A stretch of 64,000 nt of DNA from Phlyctochytrium arcticum (lineage: Eukaryota > Chytridiomycota > Chytridiomycetes > Chytridiales > Chytridiaceae): positions 682,001-746,000 of the forward strand of contig JAHLKI010000014.1 of NCBI GenBank assembly GCA_025602905.1, read 5' to 3'. This document shows positions 10,370 to 20,907 of this stretch, piece by piece (within the stretch, counting starts at the first letter, position 1; the number at the start of each line of letters is the position of its first letter). The notes beneath the pieces were generated by a model. That model searched no databases, was not told the DNA's origin, and was given only the letters and a program-made list of their open reading frames with translations. The translations under genes were made by a program, and so were the position numbers.

Positions 10370-13300
10370 TCAGCGGGGTGTGGAGGGAGGGGAGATGGTA
10401 CTGGTTTGCGCCGTTAAATCCACCTCATTCAGCCTCAATGCTTTATACAAGCGTCGGTCTTTGGCAAGGAGGTCATCCAAGAACCTAAATGCATTAAACC
10501 CTTCAGAATAATGCTTCAAATTGCGTATAAAAATTCAATATGCTTACTTTGGTTTTACCGCTGGAGATTTCTCATCGATCTGCTTCAACGCATTTGACAC
10601 AGATTTCCAAAATTGATGGGGGGTCCTTGACTTGGCAGGCATCTTCCTAGACAGGGTGCGCTGGAGTATTTTTAGTTATTGAGTCTTAATCGGATGACCA
10701 GGTTGCAAACTTACCAAGACCGCTGCTCGTACAACATGAGCAGGATTAGCGGCTTCCACCTGAAAAAGGTCCGCAGCAAAGTCGTCCAATTTTGTCCGCA
10801 CGATCTTGCCACCGCGAAAGATGCGACTTTTTAGGTCTCGCTTCACGACTGTAAGGCAGGCACTAGCCAAAGTGGTAACCTCCTTCTTGATATGTGGTTT
10901 ACGGCCAAGCGCCCGCGTGACGCCTACCTCCTCATCAATGAGTTTCTTGGCAAGAAGATCCGAGTCTCCAAAGTAGGTTTTTTTGTTCGGATTGAGCACC
11001 ATGCGGGTGGCCATCTCTCTCGCAGTGGTCTGAAATTTACAGGTTAGAAGGCCAAGGCGTGAAAGTGGTTCGCTCAACAACCTTCAATGCTTTACTGGGT
11101 TCCCAGTTTGAGGCGTACGCGGCGATGAGAGTCTCGTTATTCTTTTGGGCCAGTTGGCCTTGCATGAAAAGGAGCAAAATTTGTGTTCGCATCTGTGCTG
11201 TGGCAAATTGTATGCCTGCTTGTAGTATGTCCGGCTCATTGCCGAAACCCATTCCCTGAATGATGTTGGTAGCTTCAGAGATGGAGAGGGGGGGCCAGTT
11301 TTGAAAGCTTGTTGTCCCGGGATTAGACCTAAGAACGGCGGGTGCCAATTCTCCAGGGGCCTTTTTGCCAAATTCACGTCCCCTGCTCATTGTGACTCAC
11401 GACCCCCTCTCATAAAGTGCATTCACAGCCACCTGGTTCGGACAAAAGTCCGACAATTGTCCTCAAATACTTTTGTCCATCCAATGTACTGCCTAAATAG
11501 CTTACGCTTACCGTAGCCCGTCCCAAAAAACAAACCATGTCATCTGATAGTAACCGCTCAGAAGAAGCTTTAAAAGCCATGCAAGCAATTTTAGCGGCGC
11601 ACCAAGAGGCAGCCCGCCAGATGCAACAACAGCTGGCAGAGTTCATGTCTTTGACACCCGTCACGCCGACGTTGATGCAATCGGCTGCGCGAGCGGCATT
11701 ACAACCTGCGGGTACCATGTCTATCGTCATCCAGTCCGATGGTATGTTGAACTCCCATATGAAAATCGTGTCCTATCAAAGGTCTAATTTGGCTACCGTT
11801 TGTTTACGTTTTCCAGATGTCCTTGTTGCAGACCGTGTGAACAGCACCGAAACTGCCATGCCAACTGATCTTCAGGAACACCCTCACGGTATATTATGCC
11901 CCTAGACACGCCAATACAGAGAAATCAATTGACACATCCTGACCATCAGAAATTTGGATCGAGCGTCCTGAGGCAGGAGGTGGCGATGTTGACGATGAGA
12001 CGACTGTAATCGGTGAACCTCACCATGTGATGGCGCCTAACGATATGGCGATGCCTGAAAACACGCATGGTATGCTTCGAGCAAAGGGTGCAAGGTCTGC
12101 AGCACATAAATCTTATATGCGCAGCATGGACTCCTCCGTCGCCGCCTCCTGGACCGTTTGCTACTCCTACAGACGCCGACAATGCACTAAAACAGTTCGC
12201 ATTGGATAACGGCTTTGCGATCGCTAATCTCAGAACGGAACGCATCGCGGGACCGGGAACCCCTATTCACAAATATTGGCGGCGCTGCGCATGTGGTGGG
12301 GAATACAAGCCAAAGGACCAGGGAGTACCCCTGCTCAAGAGAAAGAGCAAAAAAACGGGCTGCGAATACATGGTCATTCTGAAGGGAGAGGTGAAGAAAG
12401 GGGTCGTTAGGAGCTGGACAATCAAGTTGTGCGAGGGCAATGGAAAGGGTACTCACACAGGCCATCCGCAACTCTCACGGGCAGCCTTGAGAACTTTTTT
12501 CCAAGCCCGCCTTTTTACCCAAAATGTCTGTGTTAAAAGTGATATCAATAATATGATTGAAGCGGGCACCAAGCCCGGACAAATTCTAGCGACGATCAAG
12601 AAGCACCCGGCAGCTCCACGTATCATTATCAAAGAAATTACGAACCAGAAAACGAAAAAAGTTGAAGACATTTTGCAGGGTCGTCCCCCTTAGCAGCCCT
12701 GCTGGATCACTTGTCAAAATCGGTCAATCAAGGGGCCGTCACTGATGTCATACACAACGAAGAGAGCGTCCCAACTCACATATTTTTCCAAACTGACGTA
12801 AGTTCGATGGTTCATCAATCTTCCGTCCCTTGCTAAATTTAAAGGCGTAAAGCAAAAAATGGCTGAACTCTTGCATAAATTTGGGGACGTCTTGATCTTG
12901 GACTGTACCTATCGTACAAATCGCCATAAGCTCCCACTTCTCGATGTTGTCGGAATGACCAATACTGCGCATTCGTTCTCGGGAGCATTCATGCTCATGG
13001 CGCAGGAGACGACTGAAGATTATAAGATCGCACTCAATCGTTTAACGGCATCTCTGCCCAAACCACCCTCTGTTGTTGTCATCGATTGTGACAGCGCGTT
13101 CAATGCAGCTGTTAAACAAGAATGGCCGACAACAAAGATCATTCTTTGCCGATGGCACCTTTGGGAGAACATTAAGAAAAATTGCCAGAAGTACTTCGTA
13201 GATGTGAATGAGAAGTTCGATGCCGACGCATGGTCCGATTTCAAATTGTAGGTTTCACATTCCTTTCTGTGAAATGGAAATCCCTGAACGTACTCCTTTA

Positions 13301-14892
13301 GATCTTGGATGGAGCTTGAGGGGGCTACCACCGAGGAGGAATTTCAGGAGCGTTGGAAGCAGATAGAGATGGATGTTGATGAAAAAACCTTCGCGTATCT
13401 CGAGAAGAATAAATTGCTGCTGCGCCAACATTGCGCTAGCATTTATATTGACAAAGTCCAACACCTTAATACCATCGTAACTTCCAGGGTTGAGGGAAAG
13501 CATTGGGCGGCCGTCAAAAAGAATGGATCCGCAAAATCAACAATCTTAACTTTGTACGAAACCATCTCTCGTAACTGTGCGCAGCAGATGGAAAATTTTG
13601 AAGATGCTGTTGTGGAGGATTCGACGGGCACACATCGTTTCCTGACCGAGGACAACCTACCAGAAAAACCCAAAAAAACAAAGCAGTGCCCAATCCCCGT
13701 GAAAATGAAGGCCTTCTATGCGGACGTCCACAACCGCTTGCCTGTGCATATTCTGAAGATGGTTGACCAAGAAAGAATAAAGGCGGATCGCATTTTCAAA
13801 GCAAACGATCCCGACAACGTCCTGAGTGGAAGTATTATGGTGCTGAAGCCATGCTCGTCATGGCACAGAACAGTCATGGGGGTGCCATGTTCTCATGAGA
13901 TCCTAGCCATGCGACAGGAGAAGCGGGCACTCCGACTATCGGACTTTACGCCGAGATGGCATCTGCCTCTATGCAACCAAAGGTCGGAGGTGCAAGAACC
14001 CTGTATCCCTGGTCGTTTCAATGTACTTTCTCATCAGCGCGGGAACAACCGTTTGCGCACATCGGAAGAGCGCGCTGAGAGTGAGCTGATGGCCAGCCAG
14101 AGACATTGTGGATTATGTCAAACACGTGGTCATGACCGAAGCGAGTGTCCTTTGATTGCGCTTGCGGCGGCGCAAACAGCGGAGGACATGGCCCAGGATA
14201 TGAATGCGGCTGGGCCCTCAGTGGAGACTGCGCTGGACTGCGCCCTGGAGCCGCCGCGAAAAGTTCGTGCCAAGGCGCGTTGTACTGGTTGCGGGTCGAC
14301 CGAACACACCTTCAAGAAATGCCCATCCAAACAACGCTCTTGAGCTGCTTGCTCTTTTGGGGTTTCCTTTCTTGCGTGCGTCTGTTCGACCCTATTGTGA
14401 TGTTTACATATGGCTTGAATATATGATTTCTGTGTGTCTCTCTCATAACACTTGTGGCAGATTACTTTCGACATTTCACAGAAGCAAGCATCTCCTACAT
14501 GGGCTTACTTTGTCTTTCCGTTGGAGAAGCTTGCAGCCTTGCAATGCAATAACGCGGAATGAGCGTAGGTGGCTGTGCATCACATTCATTGTCATACCAA
14601 CGACCGACGTGACTCATGCGGGACGTGAATTTGGACAAGCACCCCTGGAGATTTGGCACCCGCTCCTAAGAACTCGGTTCTAGATTGATGTGAGTCAGGT
14701 AAATTTAAAGTCAATTCAAGCGGAACACGCCTCTTCAAAGTCATCATCATCCCATTTGCTCCTTTTTCCCAGAAGATTGTTCGTATCTGGTTCGTCTTCT
14801 TCCGGGTCCAAGTCTCCGTCGTGGTTGGATGCTTCGTCAGAGAGGGAATGATCCGCGGCATTATCAAAGGAGAAAAAATCCGTTGAAGACAT
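10370..14892 (-). CDS. H1: unrecognised five-exon gene, intron 1 occupied by MULE A
   Basis: Exons on the minus strand: 14892-14729, 11328-11082, 11029-10715, 10660-10548 and 10484-10370, stop TGA at 10372-10370. They sum to 954 nt (317 aa) with no stop, and exon phases agree. The N-terminus is acidic (DLDPEEDEPDTNN). The middle is helical and the C-terminal part has FWKSVSNALKQIDEKSP followed by FLDDLLAKDRRLYKAL. Apart from the splice site of intron 2 (donor GTTGTT, weak), all junctions look ordinary. MULE A lies in intron 1; its 9-bp duplicate contains the TTAG acceptor, so the acceptor is present on both sides. H2 (53708-55218) is homologous and shares two intron positions and phases. H1 lies 272 bp downstream of, and co-oriented with, a Plavaka transposase. 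I do not recognise its function; an accessory ORF of that element or a resident gene are both possible. Confidence 0.65.
11337..14664 (+). mobile_element. MULE A, full-length, 9-bp target-site duplication
   Basis: 3328 bp. Ends are GGCGGGTGCCAATTCTCC on the left and, reverse-complemented, AGCGGGTGCCAAATCTCC on the right. Similarity between the two ends continues inward for roughly 60-100 bp through a GTGACTCACG-like motif. CCTAAGAAC flanks it at 11328-11336 and 14665-14673. A 9-bp duplication with long terminal inverted repeats is typical of Mutator-like elements. It is a relative of MULE B (3326 bp). Confidence 0.92.
11537..14343 (+). pseudogene. MULE A transposase (FAR1-like N-terminus, DDE, two zinc knuckles), one frameshift
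   Basis: Exon 1 from the ATG at 11537 encodes a short coiled coil ending in LTPVTPTLMQ. After one or more introns the FAR1-like region begins near 12130 (CACGGEYK ... KKTGCEYMV ... THTGH). A one-base loss near 12687 breaks the frame before the catalytic domain; MULE B shows the uninterrupted reading there. The DDE domain begins after an intron: LDCTYRTNRHKLPLL, VIDCDSAFNAA, CRWHLWENI. Another intron ends near 13300, and the last exon (13309-14343) gives SRVEGKHWA, a SWIM-like GVPCSHEI and two CCHC knuckles (CGLCQTRGHDRSEC and CTGCGSTEHTFKKC). Otherwise well preserved; catalytic residues are present. Confidence 0.88.
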
Positions 14893-15163
14893 TGGGAGGC
14901 AAACGTTGGTGAAAAGATTGAAAGGAAAGATGACAGAGCAAGATTTGAAGTTAGAAACAAGCAATGAGGAGAGGACCTACCGGATGGAGTATCATTTTAT
15001 ATCCCAAAATCCAAATGATGACACAAGCTGAAGGATGACCGTGATGTCATAGATGCACGTAATGGCGAAGATCTTTAACAAAGACAGAAATATATTTGGG
15101 TTGTGAGACCGATAAATTGATGAAAAAAGATGAAAGAAATGAAATACGCGTAACGCCAAACTC
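14893..15163. other. Short gap between Plavaka transposase and H1
   Basis: 270 bases with no gene. Presumably it holds the H1 promoter and the Plavaka 3' end. No TATA element that I would defend. Confidence 0.4.
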
Positions 15164-18100
15164 TCAAATAATAGACCCTCCCACCTGCCCGATTTGACTG
15201 GCGCCGCCGAGAAGGAATTGAAGGCTGGCTTGATTGATGGTAGCGCCCGGTTGCGCAGATGCAGACGCGGATGCCCTCGAGTGCCACAGTTCTCTGATAG
15301 ATCTTTCCTTGTTTAGTGGCAGCGGAGGCAGCGCCCAAGGCAATTGCAGAGTGAAAAGATTGATGATAAAAGATTTGTCCTTGGCATGAACCCATTTTTT
15401 GTGCTCCTGCTCGGTGATCTGCCGTTCTTGAACAATCCGTGAGTGGTTTCGTGACCCGCAACCAGCAAAGGAGCAGTGATGTTGCACATTCATGGCGCCT
15501 TCCAGGTCGGAGGAGGAGATAAGCTCATGCCGAGAAGTCCTTTGGATCACTGGACATCCGTGAAACCTCTCACCCGAGCGCTCAAAGATACTGACCAGGA
15601 GAAAAATACTACCGGACGGATTGCTCAAAATTTCCACTAGCTGGCCCAGACGCCCCGCTGTCAGTCCAGCAAATTCGCCGGGGCCAAATCGCTTGTCGCA
15701 AGTAATCTTCACCCAGCGCCAACGGGTGCAGATAGACAATGTAGGAGGGCATTGTAGGTGCGTTGTGCTATATGCGATGTCCTTATCGCCATCTTGTTCG
15801 GACACTTTCAGCACGCGTTCCGCTCCGCTGATTTCATCATTCTTCAGACCTGATGTTAAAGATGTGGTTAATTGTGCATCATGACTGACGATCCCCATCG
15901 ATACCACATACCCAGAATTCCACGTATATAATCGTCCTTCATTAAGGCCCGAACACTTTTTCCCGCACGCTGATATCCACCTTGATCATTTTTCCAATAT
16001 CCACCACTAACAACGTGACGAAGGGTTTGAAGTCTCGCAAATCTCTCCGCTGCGTCACGTCCTGGAGCTGCACGATTAGTATGAATCACAGCATCTCGCA
16101 TCAACGTGTTGGACGCTTCAAACTTCTCCACAATGCTCAACAGTCCAGGGCCAAAGCGTTTGATATCATCCAACAGGTGCAGGAGGATGTGAAATTTTCT
16201 TTTCATGAAGACTCCGGCATCAGCGGCGTATGCTGTGACAAGCATGTTGTCAATGGCGATTTTGAGCTCCTCCTCGTACCGCTGATGTGACTCAATAGAG
16301 CGGACCCAGCATAATTGGACCAACACTGCCGCGGCTCGCCAGGCATCCATCCACTTACTGTATCCTTCAAAAATCCATCAAAGGCAAATATGGCAACTTG
16401 AGCAATTGCACAAAAGTCTTTGCCTACTAAGAATCCATGATATTGGAGGTATTCTTTCCCTGAGAATCATCTGTCGAATCCTGCATGGCTCAAAGAGGTG
16501 ATCTTGAGGGCTAAGTCCGGGCGGCGTCCCTTGGGGATGTCTTCTATTGTTTGACGATACAGCCATTTGAGGACACCAAGGGATACTGTGTGAAGTAGGT
16601 CAACTGGAGTATCCAGATGGCCGTGGAACCCTTTTAGACGGAAGATGGGATTGATGAGCTCTTCGTCAGTACCAAGAGCTTGCTTCTTTGCACTCGCAGA
16701 GCTCTCATTCTCCGTACTGGCGATTTTAATGAGTTTGGTAATCGTTTCCTCTGCGTACGTGCCTTTCACTCCTTGTGAACTCTGCATGCTGCGCAATTCC
16801 CTTTGCTTTCTTGGCACGCATGCCTTCTGCAAATGCCCCACCACTTGTGTCCTCATCTCAGCCCAGTTGCGACGTGGCCCGCGGCTAGTAAAACGAATGA
16901 TGTTGTCGGCAGACTTGAGATCACCCGTCACCATGCAATATCGACAGAAGCGATGTGCGCGTTGCAGCATCATTGTTGAAGTCAGTTCACAGTGCATGGG
17001 ATTGTCACCCAATATTGGAAAGACTCCCCCAATGACCAGTACCGGTTTCAGTGTCTTGGCATCAAAATAATCAATACCCTTTTCGAGTCCGGTGACAATG
17101 GAGGAGACGATGGGCTCGCCAAGCTCCAGAGGAGATGCAATGTTTGATGTGCAGAGGAAGTGGGTGTGATAATCCTTCTGACGCTCATGGAAAGGTAGAC
17201 CGGCCAGCTGCATGAACCAAGTGTAATGACAGTTCCACTTTTTGGAACGATTTCCGCTGGCGTCATCCACCCGCAAAATGAGGGGACACAGAATGACGGC
17301 TCGCCCGTTCGCTCTTTGCCGAAGAGCGGAGCCGGCTGCGACCATCGCGCGCTGACGGGTCGTGTAAAGCACCCGGCGCTTGGCGCCCTGATTGTCAAGC
17401 TCTAAGAAGCCTTGCAAGACATTCGGTCCATTCGAAGGCGGGGTAAAAAGGCCGCGTAGCTGCTCAACACGGCCACGCCACTTCTTCAGGGTGATCCAAG
17501 AACCGTGAGGAGTTCATCCCAGTAAAAATCCTTCAACACAAAGAGAGCGGTCGACGATGAAGAAGTATTCTATGCGAATGACTTGATCGGTGTCCGTGGC
17601 TGCAAAGTCTCCTGTAAAATATTGTATGCCATTGTGTTTGACCATGGGGGTACGGAAGTGGGGATCGTTGGTCCATTTCTTGGCTTGATAAAGCTCTTGA
17701 ATGGCAGCACTTGTGTTTTTCTCGCCGTACATTCTCAAATGCTCCAGGACAATAGGATTCGCAACTTCCTGTGCTACAACTTTGTTAATATCTTTGAGGA
17801 AGATTATGTTGTTGAACAGGGTTGTACTCTCCACGATGTCGCTACCTGTCCGCGTTTTCAGCCTTGAAAGAAAAGCTTTGATCGAGCGGAAAGGTGGGAG
17901 AGCAAGCTCCATGGCCATAGCCTTGCCCCACCACCAAATTGCCGTCAGCACACTCTCTGACATGACATGGCGTGGGTGCATGATGAGTAGCGCACACAGG
18001 GCGTACATACGGTTGGGAAAAGGGAACCATTCTCCATCATCCTTATCCTTCCCGGATGCAGTATTTCTGAGAAAGTTGAAATCCAGATCATCACCGAGGC

Positions 18101-18575
18101 CATTGTTGGAATCCACATCGTCCTCCCCAGATTCATCAGATTCATCAAAGAATGATATGCTGTTGTCGTTGTCATCAATATTGCTTTCCAAATCCTCAGG
18201 TTATTCAATGGATCGCAGAAAATCATCCTCCTCCTGCATGCTTTCCACCTGTTCCAGATGCTGGTGCATGTTAAACTCGTGATCAAAGGCAGATACCGAT
18301 TCAGGATGAAGTCCAACAATTGCTGTGTCATCCTGATCCTGACCATGACCAAGAGCTTCTTGAAAATCAAGCAATAATTCTTCCTCAGTGAACTGTGCTT
18401 GTTGCCGATGATTTTGACCTGCCAGATGTTTGTTCATCACTGAGCGATATTCGTTCATTGAGACGTTGCATCGTTGGTAATTGACTCGACCAGGCCCCGT
18501 TCTCTTGAAGTCGCTGTAGTTCTCCTGCAGACAAAGAGGGTCATTGTAATCGTCATCGTCAGCGGTGTGTGGCAT
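15164..18575 (-). pseudogene. Plavaka-type (CACTA/Tnp2-like) transposase 1, three nonsense codons
   Basis: Start ATG at 18575. In one frame: an acidic N-terminus, a TAA at 18203-18201, the WFPFPN region, a TGA at 17516-17514, then the transposase core. Core motifs are VDDASGNRSKKWN, HFLCTSN, ILGDNPMHCE with a CRYC pair, and a TPVDLLH block. A TGA at 16469-16467 precedes an exon ending near 16350. The last exon carries KRKFHILLHLLDDIKRFGPG and NRAAPGRDAAERFA, followed by the usual C-terminal QHHCSFAGC...VQERQ stretch. These blocks in this order are diagnostic of fungal Plavaka elements (family knowledge). The protein would cut and join DNA at element ends. Stop codons make this copy inactive as read. 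H1 follows it in the same orientation. Confidence 0.85.
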
Positions 18576-18929
18576 TGTATATTGTGTCTAGTTTGTTGAG
18601 TGTGATCTGTTGGGGAATGTGAAAAAGAGATTGCGAGGAGAAACGAGGACTTGCGAGCAGTTTGTTGTTGTGCAAAAATTTGTTGTGACTAAGTTCAAGC
18701 TATGTGTTCTGCATATGAAAATTTCATGTGGATCACCGTTTGGAAGTACAGGCGCTAACCAGATGAGATTTACAGATGCAGGGCATAGCATTCAAAAATA
18801 TGCGCGGTGCAGATGCAAAAATTCAGATGCGTGCCAGGCGACGCATTCACCTGCGCTGCTTATGTTTTTCATCTGCACCGCATCCGGCAGGTGGCGCAGC
18901 AAGGCCACATATGCTGGGCACATGAGACA
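18576..18929. other. Spacer upstream of Plavaka 1
   Basis: About 350 bases. No gene is supported. The left end of the plus-strand MULE fragment is somewhere near 18900 and is not sharply defined. Confidence 0.35.
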
Positions 18930-19897
18930 TGGTTGGGGGTGTACCCTCAAGAAGTTTGTTAAGACGTCCACAAAGGATCTGCCAGGCGCGGTCAAGTCAA
19001 TCGAACAGGGCAATGGTCCATCAGCATGCAAAAATCCGGGGCACCATGGAAGATGCCAAAAGTTTTGTGCCTTTACGATTACGTACCGCATTCTACGCAG
19101 CGGTAGAGTACAAGGTTTCTTTGAAGGCGCTGGAATTGGTTGAGCAGCAAGTCATCTTGGGGGAAGGCAAGGACGTTGACTCTCCCTGCCATGGCAATTT
19201 CAGCAAGTTGATGGGTGTGCCCTGCTGTCACACACTTACTCAAATGAAGGTTTCTGGACTTGTGTTGGAGTTAGCTGATTTTCATGCTCATTGGCATCTC
19301 GACCCCCCCATGGCTTTATCAAGGCAGCAGGAGCGAGCTCCGGAAGCAATCCTAGCTTCTTTACTTCAAGGTAACAGAAGCACATTTTTCAGTGAGAAGC
19401 GGGTCTTAACAAGCCTCTAGGAATATCAGAAAGCTGCAGCTTGGGAGTGGATATAGTTGGCGGGACGGCCGGTTTCACCTCCCAGGAACCCAGCCATTGT
19501 GAGAGGAAAGGGACGACCGGCAGGTTCCTGTAACCGCAGGGGCTCAAAACGAGCTAAGACTGCATTGAGCACACGAAGAGATCCATCCGGCTTTGAGCAC
19601 GAGGAAAGACGACTAGCCGCGGCGAGCAAGCAGCACAAGTGCGGAAATTGTAAACAGTATGCAAGTCACAATGCACGAACATGTCCTTTGAACGTCGACG
19701 AGGTGACGGCAATTGCGGGTCCCTCTCAACGTCCTCATCAATGCCGCATTCAACAATCTGATAGCGACAAGAGTGACGGGAGCACGGAGAGGGAATCCAA
19801 TATTGATGCGCAGGTGAGTGGCAGGAATGATGAGAGCAGAGGAAGTGAATATATCCGTAACGGTATCTTTGCGTCTTTCAGCTGCCATGTACTGTAA
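18930..19897 (+). pseudogene. MULE transposase C-terminal fragment with SWIM finger, AT-hook-like motif and zinc knuckle
   Basis: Only the last third of a MULE transposase remains. Near 18940 the frame reads TLKKFVKTSTKDL, matching the block just after RVEGAH in other copies. A shifted frame gives the SWIM-type site CHGNFSKLMGVPCCH. An AT-hook-like GKGRPAGS lies near 19510 and a CCHC knuckle CGNCKQYASHNARTC near 19640. The catalytic Asp residues are absent. The family resembles the 8718 and 26431 copies more than MULE A/B, judged by the GVPCCH and AT-hook layout. Truncated and non-functional. Confidence 0.7.
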
Positions 19898-20295
19898 GTA
19901 CCCTTTCGCTGTAACCGGTTTTTACGATCTCATAATCTCATCTATTGTTTACCTGGCGGCTGTTCTAACCCGGCACACGCGTGGGGTGATGTGGTGTATG
20001 TGGTGAAGACGTGGGGCAGAGGTGGAGGCCAAGGTGATACTGAGGACATAGAGGAAGTGGTGATGGCAACAATTACAAGCTGGGACGAAGTCCCAGACCA
20101 AAAGAATGATCAGGGAGAGTTCACACGAACTGCGGTGGGTCCAAGAGTTCTTCTTGACCATAAAAAATCAACTCCCACCCCTCAATTAAGGAAGAAAATG
20201 ACGCCAGTTTGTCAATGGGCGTTGTAATAGTCAAGGAAGAAATGTCCGTGGTGGTTGAATAGAGCACACCTGGATTGGGCTTAGACCCATTCCCC
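19898..20295. other. Spacer; possible remnant exon
   Basis: A plus-strand frame at 19991-20227 is open for 78 codons but shows no motif. At about 20274-20301 lies a stretch that recurs at about 20866-20890 (TTGGGCTTAG...CCTGGCAT), so the repeat block at 20296 is bracketed by imperfect direct repeats. Confidence 0.35.
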
Positions 20296-20640
20296 TGGCA
20301 TTCTATACATTAAAATAGAATCCGTCCGAACCACGTGCCCCACGTGACCTGTTTGGACACTGTTGCTCCCGCCGCAAGTCCCACGACTTGGTATATTTGG
20401 GCAAATCCTCGAGGCCGTAGGCCGAGTCCCAAAGCCCATTTTGGTAATGATGAGCGTGGGAAAACACATTACATCTTGGCATGGCAGTTGGTAAGTGATG
20501 GAGGGCGTTGAGTTGAAATCTCTGGGCAAATTCTTGAGGACATAGGCCGACTCCGAAAGCCAGATTACATCTTGGCATGGCCTGAGCATGGGAAAATAGA
20601 TGGCATCTTGGCATGGCCGTTTGTGAGTGATGGAGGGAAT
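20296..20640 (+). repeat. Helitron-5'-end-related repeat with internal tandem units
   Basis: Begins ATTCTATACATTAAA, the same 15 bases that begin the Helitron at 26995. Shared blocks follow in the same order: CACGTG, a CCTCGAG-containing block ending AGGCCGAGTCCC, GTGGGAAAACAC and TTGGCATGGC. After this the unit is partly repeated: the AGGCCGA block twice, ATCTTGGCATGGC three times and GTGATGGAGGG twice. It looks like a non-autonomous or truncated relative of the Helitron; no coding capacity. Confidence 0.65.
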
Positions 20641-20907
20641 GAGTATCAATGGTGGAATGGCATTGACTGGGCGGGTATTGCACACAGCCCTTGATTTCCA
20701 AAGCCAACCCAAGATGGGAGGGGGGTTTGCACACAGCCATGGTTTTAGAGGAGCGCTCAATGGTATTGGTGGTGAGAATGACCAGGGGCATTCTGTATAT
20801 GGAAGCTCTGCCGTTTTTTTGCAGACTTCTTCTGTGTTTGGTTTACAGTACATTCGTCTCTGTATTGGGCTTAGCCCCATACCTGGCATATCCTTGTTAT
20901 CAATGAG

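Noticed and set aside
18610..19143. 177-codon plus-strand frame crossing the MULE fragment start
   Set aside because: Its first half shows no similarity to MULE or anything else, and the conserved blocks lie partly in another frame.
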